Assembly: GCA_947630725.1 (NCBI GenBank)
Contig: CANRIS010000020.1
Coordinates: 1-46,793 of the forward strand
Length of the DNA: 46,793 bases
Direction: 5' to 3'
Source of the DNA: an uncultured Clostridia bacterium
Lineage (GTDB): Bacteria; Bacillota; Clostridia; Lachnospirales; CAG-274
Every line of letters begins with the position of its first letter. Positions within the stretch are counted from its first letter, which is position 1. The position numbers and the translations under genes were made by a program. This document shows positions 25,692-35,700 of this stretch, one piece after another. Below the pieces are notes generated by a model. It did no database searches. It was not told the DNA's origin and worked only from the letters and a program-made list of their open reading frames with translations.

Positions 25692-27557
25692 ATGAATACC
25701 TTAATATTATACTGTAAAAATCATATAAAAGAAAGAGTAATAGGAGAAAATGATACTGTCTATATAGGATTTAATGAACAATACGATGCCGATATATTTT
25801 TTAAAAAAAACTACAACTGCCATGCTATGCTTTATTATAAAAACAATGCATTAAAAATAAAAATCATAGGTGATGTATGGTCAAACGAACATAAACTCAG
25901 CGGAACTCAAGACGCAGAATATATTGTTTATAGCCTCAACAATAATATGGCTTTTGAGATTATACGTACAAATGATACAAACAGGCTTAGTGATATTATT
26001 GATATTTCAAATGAAAAATCGATAGAAATAGGCAGAAATAATGAAGAATGTAAAATAATACTAACCGACAATGAGGTGTCTGATGAGCATTCCAATATTA
26101 TTAATGATAAAGATATATTTTATATCGAAGACAACAATAGTGATAATGGTACATATTTAAATACTGTCGGTTTAAGAACTAACGATATTGCAATATATTA
26201 TAAACTGACTGCCAAAACACAGCTTAATAACGGCGATAAAATTATAATAGGCAAAGCAATTATTACTTATAATGATAAAAAATTATATTTTAACTATGAA
26301 GAAGGGTATGTTTATGACAAAGTGACAAATAATTCTAAAATGAAACAATTATATGATCACTTTATGAACACCAGAAATGCGTCACCAAAAAAATTTATAA
26401 AAATTAAGGAACCGCCTTTAGAAAAAAATAAGCCTTTATTAAAAAAAAATAAATTGTTAAACATTTTAGTCTTAATGCTATTAGTTGTTCTTATTTCTGC
26501 TTCTATATATTTCTTACCACAGATCATAGATACAAAGTATTCTTCGGCTATCTCATTTTTCTTAGGAATCATTATACCAAAACTTATAGATAAAACTTAT
26601 GCTCGTACTAAGAAAATACGAAATAATAATAAAGTTGTATCTGAAATAAGCAAATATGAAGAGCATCTCGCAGAAGTAGAAGATGAAATGAAGGCAGCAT
26701 CAAAGGTTTATCGCGATGAATTAATTAAAATTAATCCAAGTATTTCAAAGTGTTTGAAGATAGTAGAGCAGAGTCCCAATTCCAAGCTATGGGACAGAAA
26801 TTTATCAAATAAGGAATTCCTTTACCTTCGTGTAGGCACCGGTCTTGTAAACCCAAGGACTGAATTGAAAACTCCGGATTTGAACAAAAAGGCTTATAAT
26901 GTTAAATTAAAGGAAAATATAATATATTTACGTGACAAATATAACAAAATATTTGACGCGCCTATTACTGTTGATTTCCGGAAATCTAAAATATTGAACA
27001 TTTATGGAAAAAAGGATATTTGTATGACATTAACCAAGAATCTTATTGTTCAGGCTGCAACTCATTATTCTCCGTCTAAACTTAAAATAGCTGCCATTTT
27101 TTCAGAAAATGGCTTTGGACTTGACTGGGTCGATGAGCTTCCTCACGCTTTAACTATCGAAGATAAAAAGATACTTAAGGACGGTGATGTCGAAAGCATC
27201 ATTAATTTCTTTAATAAAAGCAGCAGTACCGAAGAAGATGAAATGTCGTATTTATTGTTTATAATTGCATGTACAGATTCCTCACATAGAAGCAGCATTG
27301 AGATAAATTATGCAAAAATCATGGAAGAAGCAAATAAAGTGTATTTAATTATAGTTAAAGAAAATACCGAAAATAATTTTGTCTCCAACGAATATAGTCA
27401 GAAAATTGTGGCTATGTCCAACCAAAATATTAAATATATTTGCAATAAAAACACAATCTCCATATCTGAAATAGACAAACCAGATAATGATCTTTACAAT
27501 AACTTTACTAATGCAATGAAAAAGATTAATAATACGATTGATAATCCGTCTACTTAA
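25692..27557 (+). CDS. FHA / transmembrane protein like the N-terminal half of EssC, without ATPase domains
   Basis: The 621-residue protein begins with a degenerate FHA-like domain (1-90). A clear FHA domain follows (about 108-200): IEIGRNNEECKIILTDNEVS, then DEHSNI and NSDNGTYLN, the phosphothreonine-binding Gly-Arg, Ser-His and Asn-Gly residues. Two membrane helices lie at about 254-275 and 283-300. The next part resembles EssC of type VIIb secretion: LWDRNLSNKEFLYLRVGTGL, then ICMTLTKNLIVQAATHYSPS and LDWVDELPHAL. EssC then continues into FtsK/SpoIIIE ATPase domains, but this protein ends instead. AAGGAGG precedes the ATG. The kinase gene follows 32 bases later, and FHA domains read kinase marks, so a functional pair is likely. 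Confidence 0.78.
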   Translation: MNTLILYCKNHIKERVIGENDTVYIGFNEQYDADIFFKKNYNCHAMLYYKNNALKIKIIGDVWSNEHKLSGTQDAEYIVYSLNNNMAFEIIRTNDTNRLSDIIDISNEKSIEIGRNNEECKIILTDNEVSDEHSNIINDKDIFYIEDNNSDNGTYLNTVGLRTNDIAIYYKLTAKTQLNNGDKIIIGKAIITYNDKKLYFNYEEGYVYDKVTNNSKMKQLYDHFMNTRNASPKKFIKIKEPPLEKNKPLLKKNKLLNILVLMLLVVLISASIYFLPQIIDTKYSSAISFFLGIIIPKLIDKTYARTKKIRNNNKVVSEISKYEEHLAEVEDEMKAASKVYRDELIKINPSISKCLKIVEQSPNSKLWDRNLSNKEFLYLRVGTGLVNPRTELKTPDLNKKAYNVKLKENIIYLRDKYNKIFDAPITVDFRKSKILNIYGKKDICMTLTKNLIVQAATHYSPSKLKIAAIFSENGFGLDWVDELPHALTIEDKKILKDGDVESIINFFNKSSSTEEDEMSYLLFIIACTDSSHRSSIEINYAKIMEEANKVYLIIVKENTENNFVSNEYSQKIVAMSNQNIKYICNKNTISISEIDKPDNDLYNNFTNAMKKINNTIDNPST

Positions 27558-27589
27558 AATACAAGTTCTTTATAAAGGAGAATAGAAGC

Positions 27590-30500
27590 ATGTGCAAAAA
27601 AATTAATCTTGATGAATACTACATAGATAAAAATAAAAAGTTAGGAGAAGGTCCACTTGGAACTGTCTATGATATTCAAAAAAAGAATTCTAGTGATTGT
27701 AGCAGCCTTGTCGTTAAAATAATTGATTTGTCAAAAATAGCCGATAAAAACTATTATAATAAATTAAAAAATAACATTTTGAAAAAATTAGAATCTATAA
27801 ATAATTTGAAAAATAAAAATATTATTGAATATATTGATTATGGTGTATCTCCCAATGACAATAATATATATATAATAATGAAAAAATATACACCTATTAC
27901 CGATTACATAAAAGAGGGTAACAGCTTGCTTAATGCCAGTGTTGCTAAATTGGGTATTGATATATGCAAGGCATTGGAAGAATATAATAATAAAATTGGC
28001 ATCCATGGAAATATTAAGCCTTCAAACATTTTTGTAGACGATGATGGCGACTATAAACTCGGTGACTTTGGAATAATTATCGACACATCAAAAGGAAAAA
28101 AGATTTTATTTGAATCAAAAGATTATAGGGCTCCTGAATTATATAAAAAAATATCTTCTGATACTTATTCCTTAGGTATGGTTATGTATCAGCTCCTCAA
28201 TAAAAACAGACTGCCCTTTATGCCACCGGCAACTAAACAGTTATCAGAAGAAAGCATAATAAAAGCAAATAAGATAAGAAAACGTAAAAAAAAATCACTA
28301 TCAAGGCCTTGCGACGCAGATAAGAAGTTAAAAGAAATAATATATAAAGCTATATCCACAAATCCGAGTAATCGATATAATACTGCGAAAGATATGAAGG
28401 ATATGCTAAGAGCTAAAGAAAATGAAGGCTTTATTGAAAAATACGAAGAAACGAAAGTAATATCGTCTGAAGCAAAAAATTTTGAGCCTAAGACATCAAC
28501 TGCATCGCATTTTCCTTTTATTGCTATTTCACTTATATGTATTCTTTTAATATTATTTGTAATTATAGCACCACAAACAATCGTCAATTGGTATTCAATA
28601 AGAAGTATTATTGAAACAGACAATATAATATCTAATATTACATCTAATATTACATCTAATATTATAATGAAGCCTTCAGAAATAGTATTTACGCCTAATC
28701 TTTCAGCTGAGGATGTCAAAGATGAAGATATAGAAATGTCCATAAATACTATTATTAATAGACTTAATGATATAGATATTACCACAGATAATGTAAGAAC
28801 AGAAAACAAGAAAATTATAATGAATATAGATGAGGAAAAGCTTGGCAGCAGCTATGAGCAGAAAGACAAAATTCTTGAGTATGCGGCTCTGTCCGGAAGA
28901 TTCAACATAATGTATGACAATGAAACAAGGGAAATAGACGGAAGTGATATAAATAACATAACTATTGAAACGCTGACAAGAGATGATATTCTGCAATTAT
29001 ATAATGAACAGCTTGACAAAAACAGCATAGAGCAAATAAAAAGTCTTCCAGAAAGCAAAAATCTCAGCTGTATTAAGTTAGACTTAAGTACAGATGCAAG
29101 AATAGCTTTTGAAGATATGATAGATAAAAGATATGCAAATAAGCAAAATGCCAATAAATTAAAAAAAGATTATGAAAAAGAGATTAAAGCATGCTTTGAT
29201 GCTTTTGATTTTAATAATTATCTTAACAATACATATCTTGAAATGGGTGTTGCTGTTTATAATGATACTGATCATATGGGAAAAATGCTTATTATCAATG
29301 TCGATAACTCCTTCGATAATAACCTTAAAATTTTAAATTTGGAAAAGAGTATACTTGAAAATGATGCTCTTCCCCGAAGCTTCAAATATTCATTAAGCAG
29401 GATTTGTTGGGAAACGAATAACAATAAGAATCATAGACCGGACAAGATTTATGTGGAATTTTACGAAGGTCAGGCAGAAGCAGACAAAATAACCGATGAA
29501 AGCGTAGTTGTGGAATTCGAACTTTACGATCGCTGCAAGGACGTAGTCGGAGATTATGAGTTTATTACTCTTGTAAAAATGGTCAAGGAAAGATTGGCAA
29601 GTCTTAAAATACCATATGCCATAGGATATACAGGCTTTGACAACAGAAAACTCGCTGTTAAAGTGCCTGTTAAATCCATAGGGCAGGATTATTTCAGACT
29701 AATTGGGGGAGCTGCAGAAATAAGCATATGCAACCCTCATAAAAAGCTTATAAACTGTCCTGCTTTATCGGATGAGGGAAAGAAAATACAATATGTCGAC
29801 ATAAATAATGAGAACGACTCTTATTATTTACAAATAGACATATCCGAAGAAGACAAAAAGAAGCTTGATGGAGAAAAGAAGCTATATCTGGTTGTTAATG
29901 GCATTGCAGTAGCAAGTACGGAGGAAATTCCTGAGCCCGGTAAACCACTTGAATTCCATAATTTCAATATTATTGAAGGCAATAAGGAAGAAGAAAATAT
30001 CCGTGCATTTTTGGAACTTATACGCACAATTGACATAAATAATGAAATATTATTTTATTATAGGCAAAACAAGATGAGCAAAATTCTGACATATGGCTTT
30101 ATTCCCGACAACGATGTTGCATATCATTATAACTCTGAAAATGAACTTTTAGACAATAATGACAATATCAATTGGGGAATTAATACCTCTACCGAGATAG
30201 ATAATAAAGTCAGAGAAGCAGTCGAAAGTGTGGGCGGCACATTTGAAAATGCATTTAACAACAGAAACCGAATCGTAATAAAACTTGACTCGCCGGTAAT
30301 AGATAATAAAGAGAAATTCGTTAACGATTTCTGTAGAGATGTCGAATTTATTTATGAAGAATGTGCTTTAGGAAGTGGAGCATATCAGGAAATATATTTC
30401 ACAATAAAAGACGAACTTAAAGAAAACGACAACGATAGGTATAGATTTATATTCAGAAAAAACAGTAAAGGAACAGAAAATATGGTATTTGATTACTATG

Positions 30501-30613
30501 TTTCAGGGCCTGATTTTAATAAAGAATTTCCTGATATAACCAAGGAATGTGTAAAGAACATTGATTTCTTTTCTTCCAAAATGGAACCACATAACAATGA
30601 CTCTGAATTATAA
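27590..30613 (+). CDS. Transmembrane Ser/Thr protein kinase with SecD-P1-like outer domains
   Basis: The 1007-residue protein has a eukaryotic-like kinase domain (about 8-285): LGEGPLGTVYDI glycine loop, LVVKII lysine, GDFGI, and YRAPEL. The catalytic loop reads HGNIKPSNIFV, so the usual catalytic Asp is Asn. A single membrane helix lies at about 307-331, followed by a short Ser-Asn-Ile-Thr repeat. The outer part has repeated units resembling the SecD/SecDF P1 domain: MSINTIINRLNDIDITTDNV with a following strand, and VKMVKERLASLKIPYAIGYT, then KKLYLVVNGIAVAS, where SecD has its typical AIVLDGKV strand. GGAG precedes the ATG. The inner domain may phosphorylate the FHA neighbour, or act as a pseudokinase. 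The SecD likeness is by eye. Confidence 0.8.
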   Translation: MCKKINLDEYYIDKNKKLGEGPLGTVYDIQKKNSSDCSSLVVKIIDLSKIADKNYYNKLKNNILKKLESINNLKNKNIIEYIDYGVSPNDNNIYIIMKKYTPITDYIKEGNSLLNASVAKLGIDICKALEEYNNKIGIHGNIKPSNIFVDDDGDYKLGDFGIIIDTSKGKKILFESKDYRAPELYKKISSDTYSLGMVMYQLLNKNRLPFMPPATKQLSEESIIKANKIRKRKKKSLSRPCDADKKLKEIIYKAISTNPSNRYNTAKDMKDMLRAKENEGFIEKYEETKVISSEAKNFEPKTSTASHFPFIAISLICILLILFVIIAPQTIVNWYSIRSIIETDNIISNITSNITSNIIMKPSEIVFTPNLSAEDVKDEDIEMSINTIINRLNDIDITTDNVRTENKKIIMNIDEEKLGSSYEQKDKILEYAALSGRFNIMYDNETREIDGSDINNITIETLTRDDILQLYNEQLDKNSIEQIKSLPESKNLSCIKLDLSTDARIAFEDMIDKRYANKQNANKLKKDYEKEIKACFDAFDFNNYLNNTYLEMGVAVYNDTDHMGKMLIINVDNSFDNNLKILNLEKSILENDALPRSFKYSLSRICWETNNNKNHRPDKIYVEFYEGQAEADKITDESVVVEFELYDRCKDVVGDYEFITLVKMVKERLASLKIPYAIGYTGFDNRKLAVKVPVKSIGQDYFRLIGGAAEISICNPHKKLINCPALSDEGKKIQYVDINNENDSYYLQIDISEEDKKKLDGEKKLYLVVNGIAVASTEEIPEPGKPLEFHNFNIIEGNKEEENIRAFLELIRTIDINNEILFYYRQNKMSKILTYGFIPDNDVAYHYNSENELLDNNDNINWGINTSTEIDNKVREAVESVGGTFENAFNNRNRIVIKLDSPVIDNKEKFVNDFCRDVEFIYEECALGSGAYQEIYFTIKDELKENDNDRYRFIFRKNSKGTENMVFDYYVSGPDFNKEFPDITKECVKNIDFFSSKMEPHNNDSEL

Positions 30614-30702
30614 TCTTATACGCTTTTCCGACAGGAATATCTATTTAATAAAAGGATAAAACAAATTTATATACCAACTCCAAAATAGCGAATTTCAGAA
30701 AT

Positions 30703-30756
30703 CGGGTGTTTTTGCAGCCTTGCTAGGGATTAATTAAGCAAAAACACCCGTTTCAT
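30703..30756 (+). terminator. Intrinsic terminator after the kinase gene
   Basis: CGGGTGTTTTTGC (30703-30715) pairs exactly with GCAAAAACACCCG (30738-30750) and is followed by TTTCATTGATTTT. It closes the plus-strand run of paralog B, FHA and kinase genes. Confidence 0.75.
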
Positions 30757-31620
30757 TGATTTTACCAAAAACGGAAAAAGCAATAGTCAGGTAAGTAAGG
30801 ATTACAATGTTTAACTGTCGTCAATAAGTAAATGAGTTAAACTATATTCTGTAGCCATAGTAGATGAGAATACTGTACTCACAGCCAAGCAAGTAAAAAA
30901 AGTCGCAAAAAAGGAAGTTCGGCCTGAGGAGAAAATTAAATCTTAAAAAAGGTGATTGCCATATTCACGCCTCACTCATGCAAAGGCTGAATGCTGTACA
31001 CGTGCTGCATTTTAGGCATAAAATTACTGCATTATGCGGAATTTAAGGTCAACAAAAGTACGCATTATAAGCATTTTCTATAATATAATTTTACCGAAAA
31101 ACAAATCTGTTTATAGTACAAAACATATACAATGTTCGTTTGCTTTTATTTGCATTATATTGATTACCAAAAAACACGGGGCTTTGTTATAAAAATTTCT
31201 CATTTAACTATCTATTTTTTTGACTATAATCCACCAATCTTTTACGTTGCTGTAATTCGCCTATACATTGAAATTCGTAGTTCTTACATCTTTTTTAAAC
31301 CCGTTATCAGTGAGAGTGCAGGCGGCGATGTCCCAAATATTAACAGATTCGATTTCCATCGTCTTGTCATAATCCATAGCGCGTGAATTCATCTATATGG
31401 AAATAACGACCGTATAAGATTTGACAGATTTTTGTTTATCAGGTTCGTCAAACAATATCGGGCAGTGCATCCTTAATTATTATACAATATGACTGTCCAA
31501 AATGAAACGGATATTTTCAATCTGAAATTGGAAATTTCGCTTCTGATGAATTTCGAAATACCGCAAAACTCAAATGCAAACCCTGCCACAAGAAATGCCA
31601 ACATATATCTCCATTATAGC
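30757..31620. other. Intergenic region with short coding remnants
   Basis: About 860 bases without an intact gene. A plus-strand piece at 30851-30946 reads VAIVDENTVLTAKQVKKVAK then KEVRPEEKIKS and a stop. A minus-strand piece near 31385-31260 reads RAMDYDKTMEIESVNIWDIA then ACTLTDNGFKK and a stop. Both look like ends of lost genes. I recognise neither, and neither has a start with a ribosome site. Confidence 0.4.
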
Positions 31621-31660
31621 AAAAGATCAAGCTTGCCGGCTTAATCGGCGAACTTGATCT
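31621..31660 (-). terminator. Terminator of the HerA/toxin operon
   Basis: On the minus strand GATCAAGTTCGCCG pairs with CGGCAAGCTTGATC (two imperfect positions) and runs into TTTT. It lies 45 bases past the stop of the SUKH gene. Confidence 0.6.
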
Positions 31661-31705
31661 CAATACATTGCAATAATAATACCAATTACAGTTTTAAGTC
31701 CTTTA

Positions 31706-32131
31706 TTAAAAAGACTCATTCATTTTTGCAAAAAAATCCTGAATTGAGGCGGCTGCTTCAAAGGGATTATCATAATCATCCGTCAGAACAAGCATAACCT
31801 TTCCGCTTTCTGAACTCCAATAATAGTAGTTTCCGCCCCTATCTCTTGCAATAGGATAATAGTCTGCAGGAAGGAAACCATCTGTCCTGTCATTATCCAC
31901 AATATACTCAAAGGACATTTTTTCAGCGATAATCGGAACAATTTTAGCGACTTCACATTCATAACCATTTACTTTAAAACAGGTCAATATTATTTTTTCT
32001 CCATCATACTTTTTATAATATTCTTTGAGAATTTCAGGAAATTTTATTAAATATTTTTTTTCAAGCTCTGAAATTTTATCAATACTATCATCATGATTTT
32101 TTTCACAGCCTTCAACAAATTTATATATCAT
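31706..32131 (-). CDS. SUKH (SMI1/KNR4) immunity protein
   Basis: The 141-residue protein has the SUKH pattern: ISELEKKYLIKFPEILKEYY, then KYDGEKI with the family Gly after the helix, VAKIVPIIAE, FLPADYYPIARDRGGNYYYW (Ile/Ala-x-Asp-x-Gly-Gly core), and a helical end. SUKH proteins neutralise nuclease and other polymorphic toxins. Its ATG overlaps the stop of the toxin gene by 4 bases, the usual arrangement of toxin followed by antidote. It should act in the cytoplasm by binding the WHH nuclease next door; the specific pairing is inferred from position. Confidence 0.88.
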   Translation of the reverse strand: MIYKFVEGCEKNHDDSIDKISELEKKYLIKFPEILKEYYKKYDGEKIILTCFKVNGYECEVAKIVPIIAEKMSFEYIVDNDRTDGFLPADYYPIARDRGGNYYYWSSESGKVMLVLTDDYDNPFEAAASIQDFFAKMNESF

Positions 32132-32700
32132 AAAATATCTCCCTTCTTTGGCGGATTATATGACGCCCCGTTTACTGCATCATATTGAGCACAGCCTCCT
32201 GAATGTGGTTTGGCTGCATTATGTACTTCGTCTTCAACTAATTCTAAAGTAATTGTTCCATACTTTACACTATAGTCATCAAGATGATGCCAAACATACC
32301 CATCGGGTGTTTCTTCCAATCCCATTATTTTATTTGCCATATTGAAGTCTTTGCTTCTGTTGCCTTCAGCTTTTATACTTACAATACCTTTGGTGCCGTC
32401 TTCTTTAGTATAGATTGAATCGGTTTCTGCGAACGAAACGCCTCCATTTTCTGTCTGTAATACGCCTTGTATGCCTTTTTGAACAGCTCTTTCGTACGGT
32501 CTTGTTCTTGCGTTATAGTCCTGTGCAGCTTTGTCTGCTATTTCTTGCTTTTCTTCGATCGATAGTTCTGCGTTATCTGTTTCTATTGCTTCGGGTAATT
32601 CAACATCATTACTTTCGATGATATCGGGAAGGCTTTCCATTTTTTCAAATGCTTCAGGCAATTTATTATTATCTAATCTTTTGAAAAAATCTTCTATCAT
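32128..32700 (-). CDS. WHH-type HNH/Endo VII nuclease toxin
   Basis: The 190-residue protein ends in a WHH nuclease domain. TPDGYVWHHLDDY (about 129-141) carries the Trp-His-His signature, followed by ITLELVEDEVHNAAKPHSGG (about 148-168), whose His residues complete the metal site. The first 70 residues are acidic and helical. There is no signal peptide, LXG or PT-repeat delivery domain, so it is a free-standing toxin rather than a long polymorphic one. Its start overlaps the stop of the ATPase gene (ATGA) and its stop overlaps the immunity start, so the three are translationally coupled. This coupling suggests that the ATPase handles, delivers or regulates the nuclease. Confidence 0.87.
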   Translation of the reverse strand: MIEDFFKRLDNNKLPEAFEKMESLPDIIESNDVELPEAIETDNAELSIEEKQEIADKAAQDYNARTRPYERAVQKGIQGVLQTENGGVSFAETDSIYTKEDGTKGIVSIKAEGNRSKDFNMANKIMGLEETPDGYVWHHLDDYSVKYGTITLELVEDEVHNAAKPHSGGCAQYDAVNGASYNPPKKGDIL

Positions 32701-35700
32701 CTTGTCCCTCCCATGAAAATTCTATATCTGTTTGGCAAGTCAGATGCAATAGGTATTTCGCTCACTTTAGCTATTATGTTGTTTCTTATTATTTCTATAA
32801 GCTTTGCCTGATCGATATGTAATTCGTCTGCAATCATTCCGTCAACACACTTGATTGCTTCAGCATCGTCAATAGCTTCCAAAAGTGTATCTGCAATCTT
32901 TTTTCCGCCAAATGCATTATAGCAAAGCTCCTTTTTTTCACCTTCATTGAGTGTATAACCCGCCAAGACTCTTTTCAACATTCTTTTTGATGAATTTACA
33001 ATATTTAAATTGTCTATCCAATGGGTTAGCTTTTTCTTTTTTTCGCTGTCTATTTCAATTTTTGAGTTTTCAAATAAAGCCAATTTCAGAAAATCAGTTA
33101 CATCAAGTGTGCTGTTATTCATTATGAGATTATTACTATAATCATCATATTTATAGGGCTTTTCCTTGAGTTCGCTTTCATTTATATGCACTAAGATAGG
33201 TTCCACCCAATCATTCTGATAAATTGCAGCGACACCTCTTTTAAGCTTTGCTAATTCTGAAATTTGATTTTCTGACAGACCTGATGCGTATCCGACCAGC
33301 TCTCTGTCATCCTTTTCGGGAAGTTTTAAAATAAATTTAGTGTTCGTATTTCGTATAACCGATAAATCCAATAATCCCGGTGATTGATCGGCAATAACAA
33401 ATCCCTCGCCATATGTTCTCATTTCAGCAATTGAATTAGACAGCATTTCTACAGACTTGCCAATTAAATTCGCAGAATCATCGCTTTGCACGGGAGAAGC
33501 TTTCTTTAAAAGAGTATGAGCCTCCTCCAAAACAGTAATATGCCTCAGGGGAGAGTTTGTTTTTTCTTCATCCATTCTATACTCATTAAGCTTCATCACA
33601 AGTATACCCATAATCAAAGCTTTTGTTTCGGCAGAACCTACCCTGCTTAAGTCAATCACAGCGCATTTATCAAACAGATCCCTATTGCTTATTTCTTCAT
33701 CGGAGAAAATCACGCCGTTCAATCCGGTTGTTAATGAGCTGACACGGGTCAATAATGCCCCCGAATAATCTCCCTTGCTGTCCATAGAATACTTTGATGA
33801 ATTTATTACAGCCTCTATCTGTTCAAGCAGATCAGAAAATTTCGGATATATTTCTCCTCTTTTATTTTCCGAAGAAAACATATCCCAGCCCGCTGCAATA
33901 TATGCCTTTTCCATCGCTTTCTTCATAATTGCAGGCATAGCTGCATACATCGGCCAACAGACATTAAAAATTTCTACCAATCTGTCTATATGCTCTAAAA
34001 CATGGACTCCTTTTGGAAAACTAAAGGGATTTATTCTGAGCAAATCTGTTTTTTTAGGATTGGTTCCATAAACGCTGACATCGTCAAGCTGTCCAAAAAT
34101 ATTTTTATATTCGCCCTTGGCCGGCTCAATAACCAAAAATGGTATATTGAAATTTTTCTTCAATTCATTTAAGAGAACATATATTGTATTGCTTTTTCCT
34201 GAACCGGTAGAGCCTGAAATAAATGTATGCATTGTCAGAGAATCTACATCTATTTTAACTTCTGTGTTGGTTGTATTTCCAAATCCAAATACATAGCCTA
34301 ACCGACATTCACGCGGGCTTATATTCTTTGTATATTTTACAACTTCTTTTCCGAACTCCGCATGTTCTATAACAGGCAATCCAAGCACTGACCTGGACGG
34401 CAATCCTATATGCAGCGGCAGCTCTGCTCCGCTTACAACGGTACCGGCTGTATATTCAATAAAATCCTCTTCTTTGTATAAGGTTTCTGATATTGGCGTA
34501 GATTCAGATATTGACAGAGCAAACAAAGGATGCTCAAATCTCTTAATATACTGTTTTATCGCATTAACCTTTTCTTTATCTTCATCACTGCCGCTGCTCC
34601 AATAATTGATCGCGCCTGTTTCGATAGAAGAGCCCTCTCCCAGCATAAGCGCTCTGAATGTATTGGCACCCAGCATACAGCTTTTCTTTTTAGATGAAAC
34701 AAAATAAACAGCGCAATTATATGCGCCATAATCCTCGCATTCCTGAGTCCTTTTCAGAAGCGCATCGATCCTTAACAGCATATCGTCTATGGGCTTGTTG
34801 ATATTTTCTATCTGAAGATTTTTGCCCGTACCTTCTGTGTGTGTATCGGATTTTGTTGTTGTTTCACCCTTTGAATCGGTTTTGCTATCAAATTTTGTTT
34901 CGGCGGAGGTATCTGCGCGTCCTACACTCAGTCCGCCGTTAATACCTAAGGACTTTCCGATAGAATTAGTTATTGCGTCTGTAACAGAGTTGCCAAGTGA
35001 TGAACCGGATATTGCTCCGCCTACACCCGACATAATTCCGGAAGCCGCCATCATCGCTCCTCCTACAGCAGGAGTTGCTACTACCGAAGCGATCGGCCCA
35101 ATTAAACCTAATACATTTGCAACCCCCGACACAACATGTCCTGCTCTTGCCACATTGGTAGGTTTTGATGTTCCATTGCTTATTGTGTATGAATTTGCCG
35201 TACCACTGCTTTTTCCTAAGCCGCCGCCTATGTTTAAGCCTATGCTTTTTGTATGTGACTGAGTATTTGATGTTCCCGTGGTAATAGCTTCTGATATCGA
35301 CTCGCTCAGACCTTCCATTACGGATCGGCTTTCATTTTCTGTATATGTCCATACACTTTTTCTGAAAGAGGATAAAGCGCTATAAATATTTTCATACCCT
35401 GACCGTATCAAAGTCTGCTCTTGCACAGATATTGGCTTTGCAATAAAAACAGCAGTATATGTATTTCCCTGCATTGCATCAATCAATCGCTCTATGCCCT
35501 GTACGAAAGATTTCTTTTCTGTTTTTGATTTATTGCGCATTGAAGCAACACAAGAAACCGATGCAATATGCTCTGCAGAATCGCCGAACATTTCCTCTAT
35601 TTTATTGGATAAGGCTGTTTTTGAAGGTATGTTTTTATATTTTGTGCCCGGAAAATTACTTTTCAAGCCGCTTTTCAGAGTTTCAAAAGAAGTTGTCAGG

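Noticed and set aside
31132..31386. Plus-strand frame of 84 codons
   Set aside because: Aromatic and Ile-rich chance translation opposite a better minus-strand remnant.
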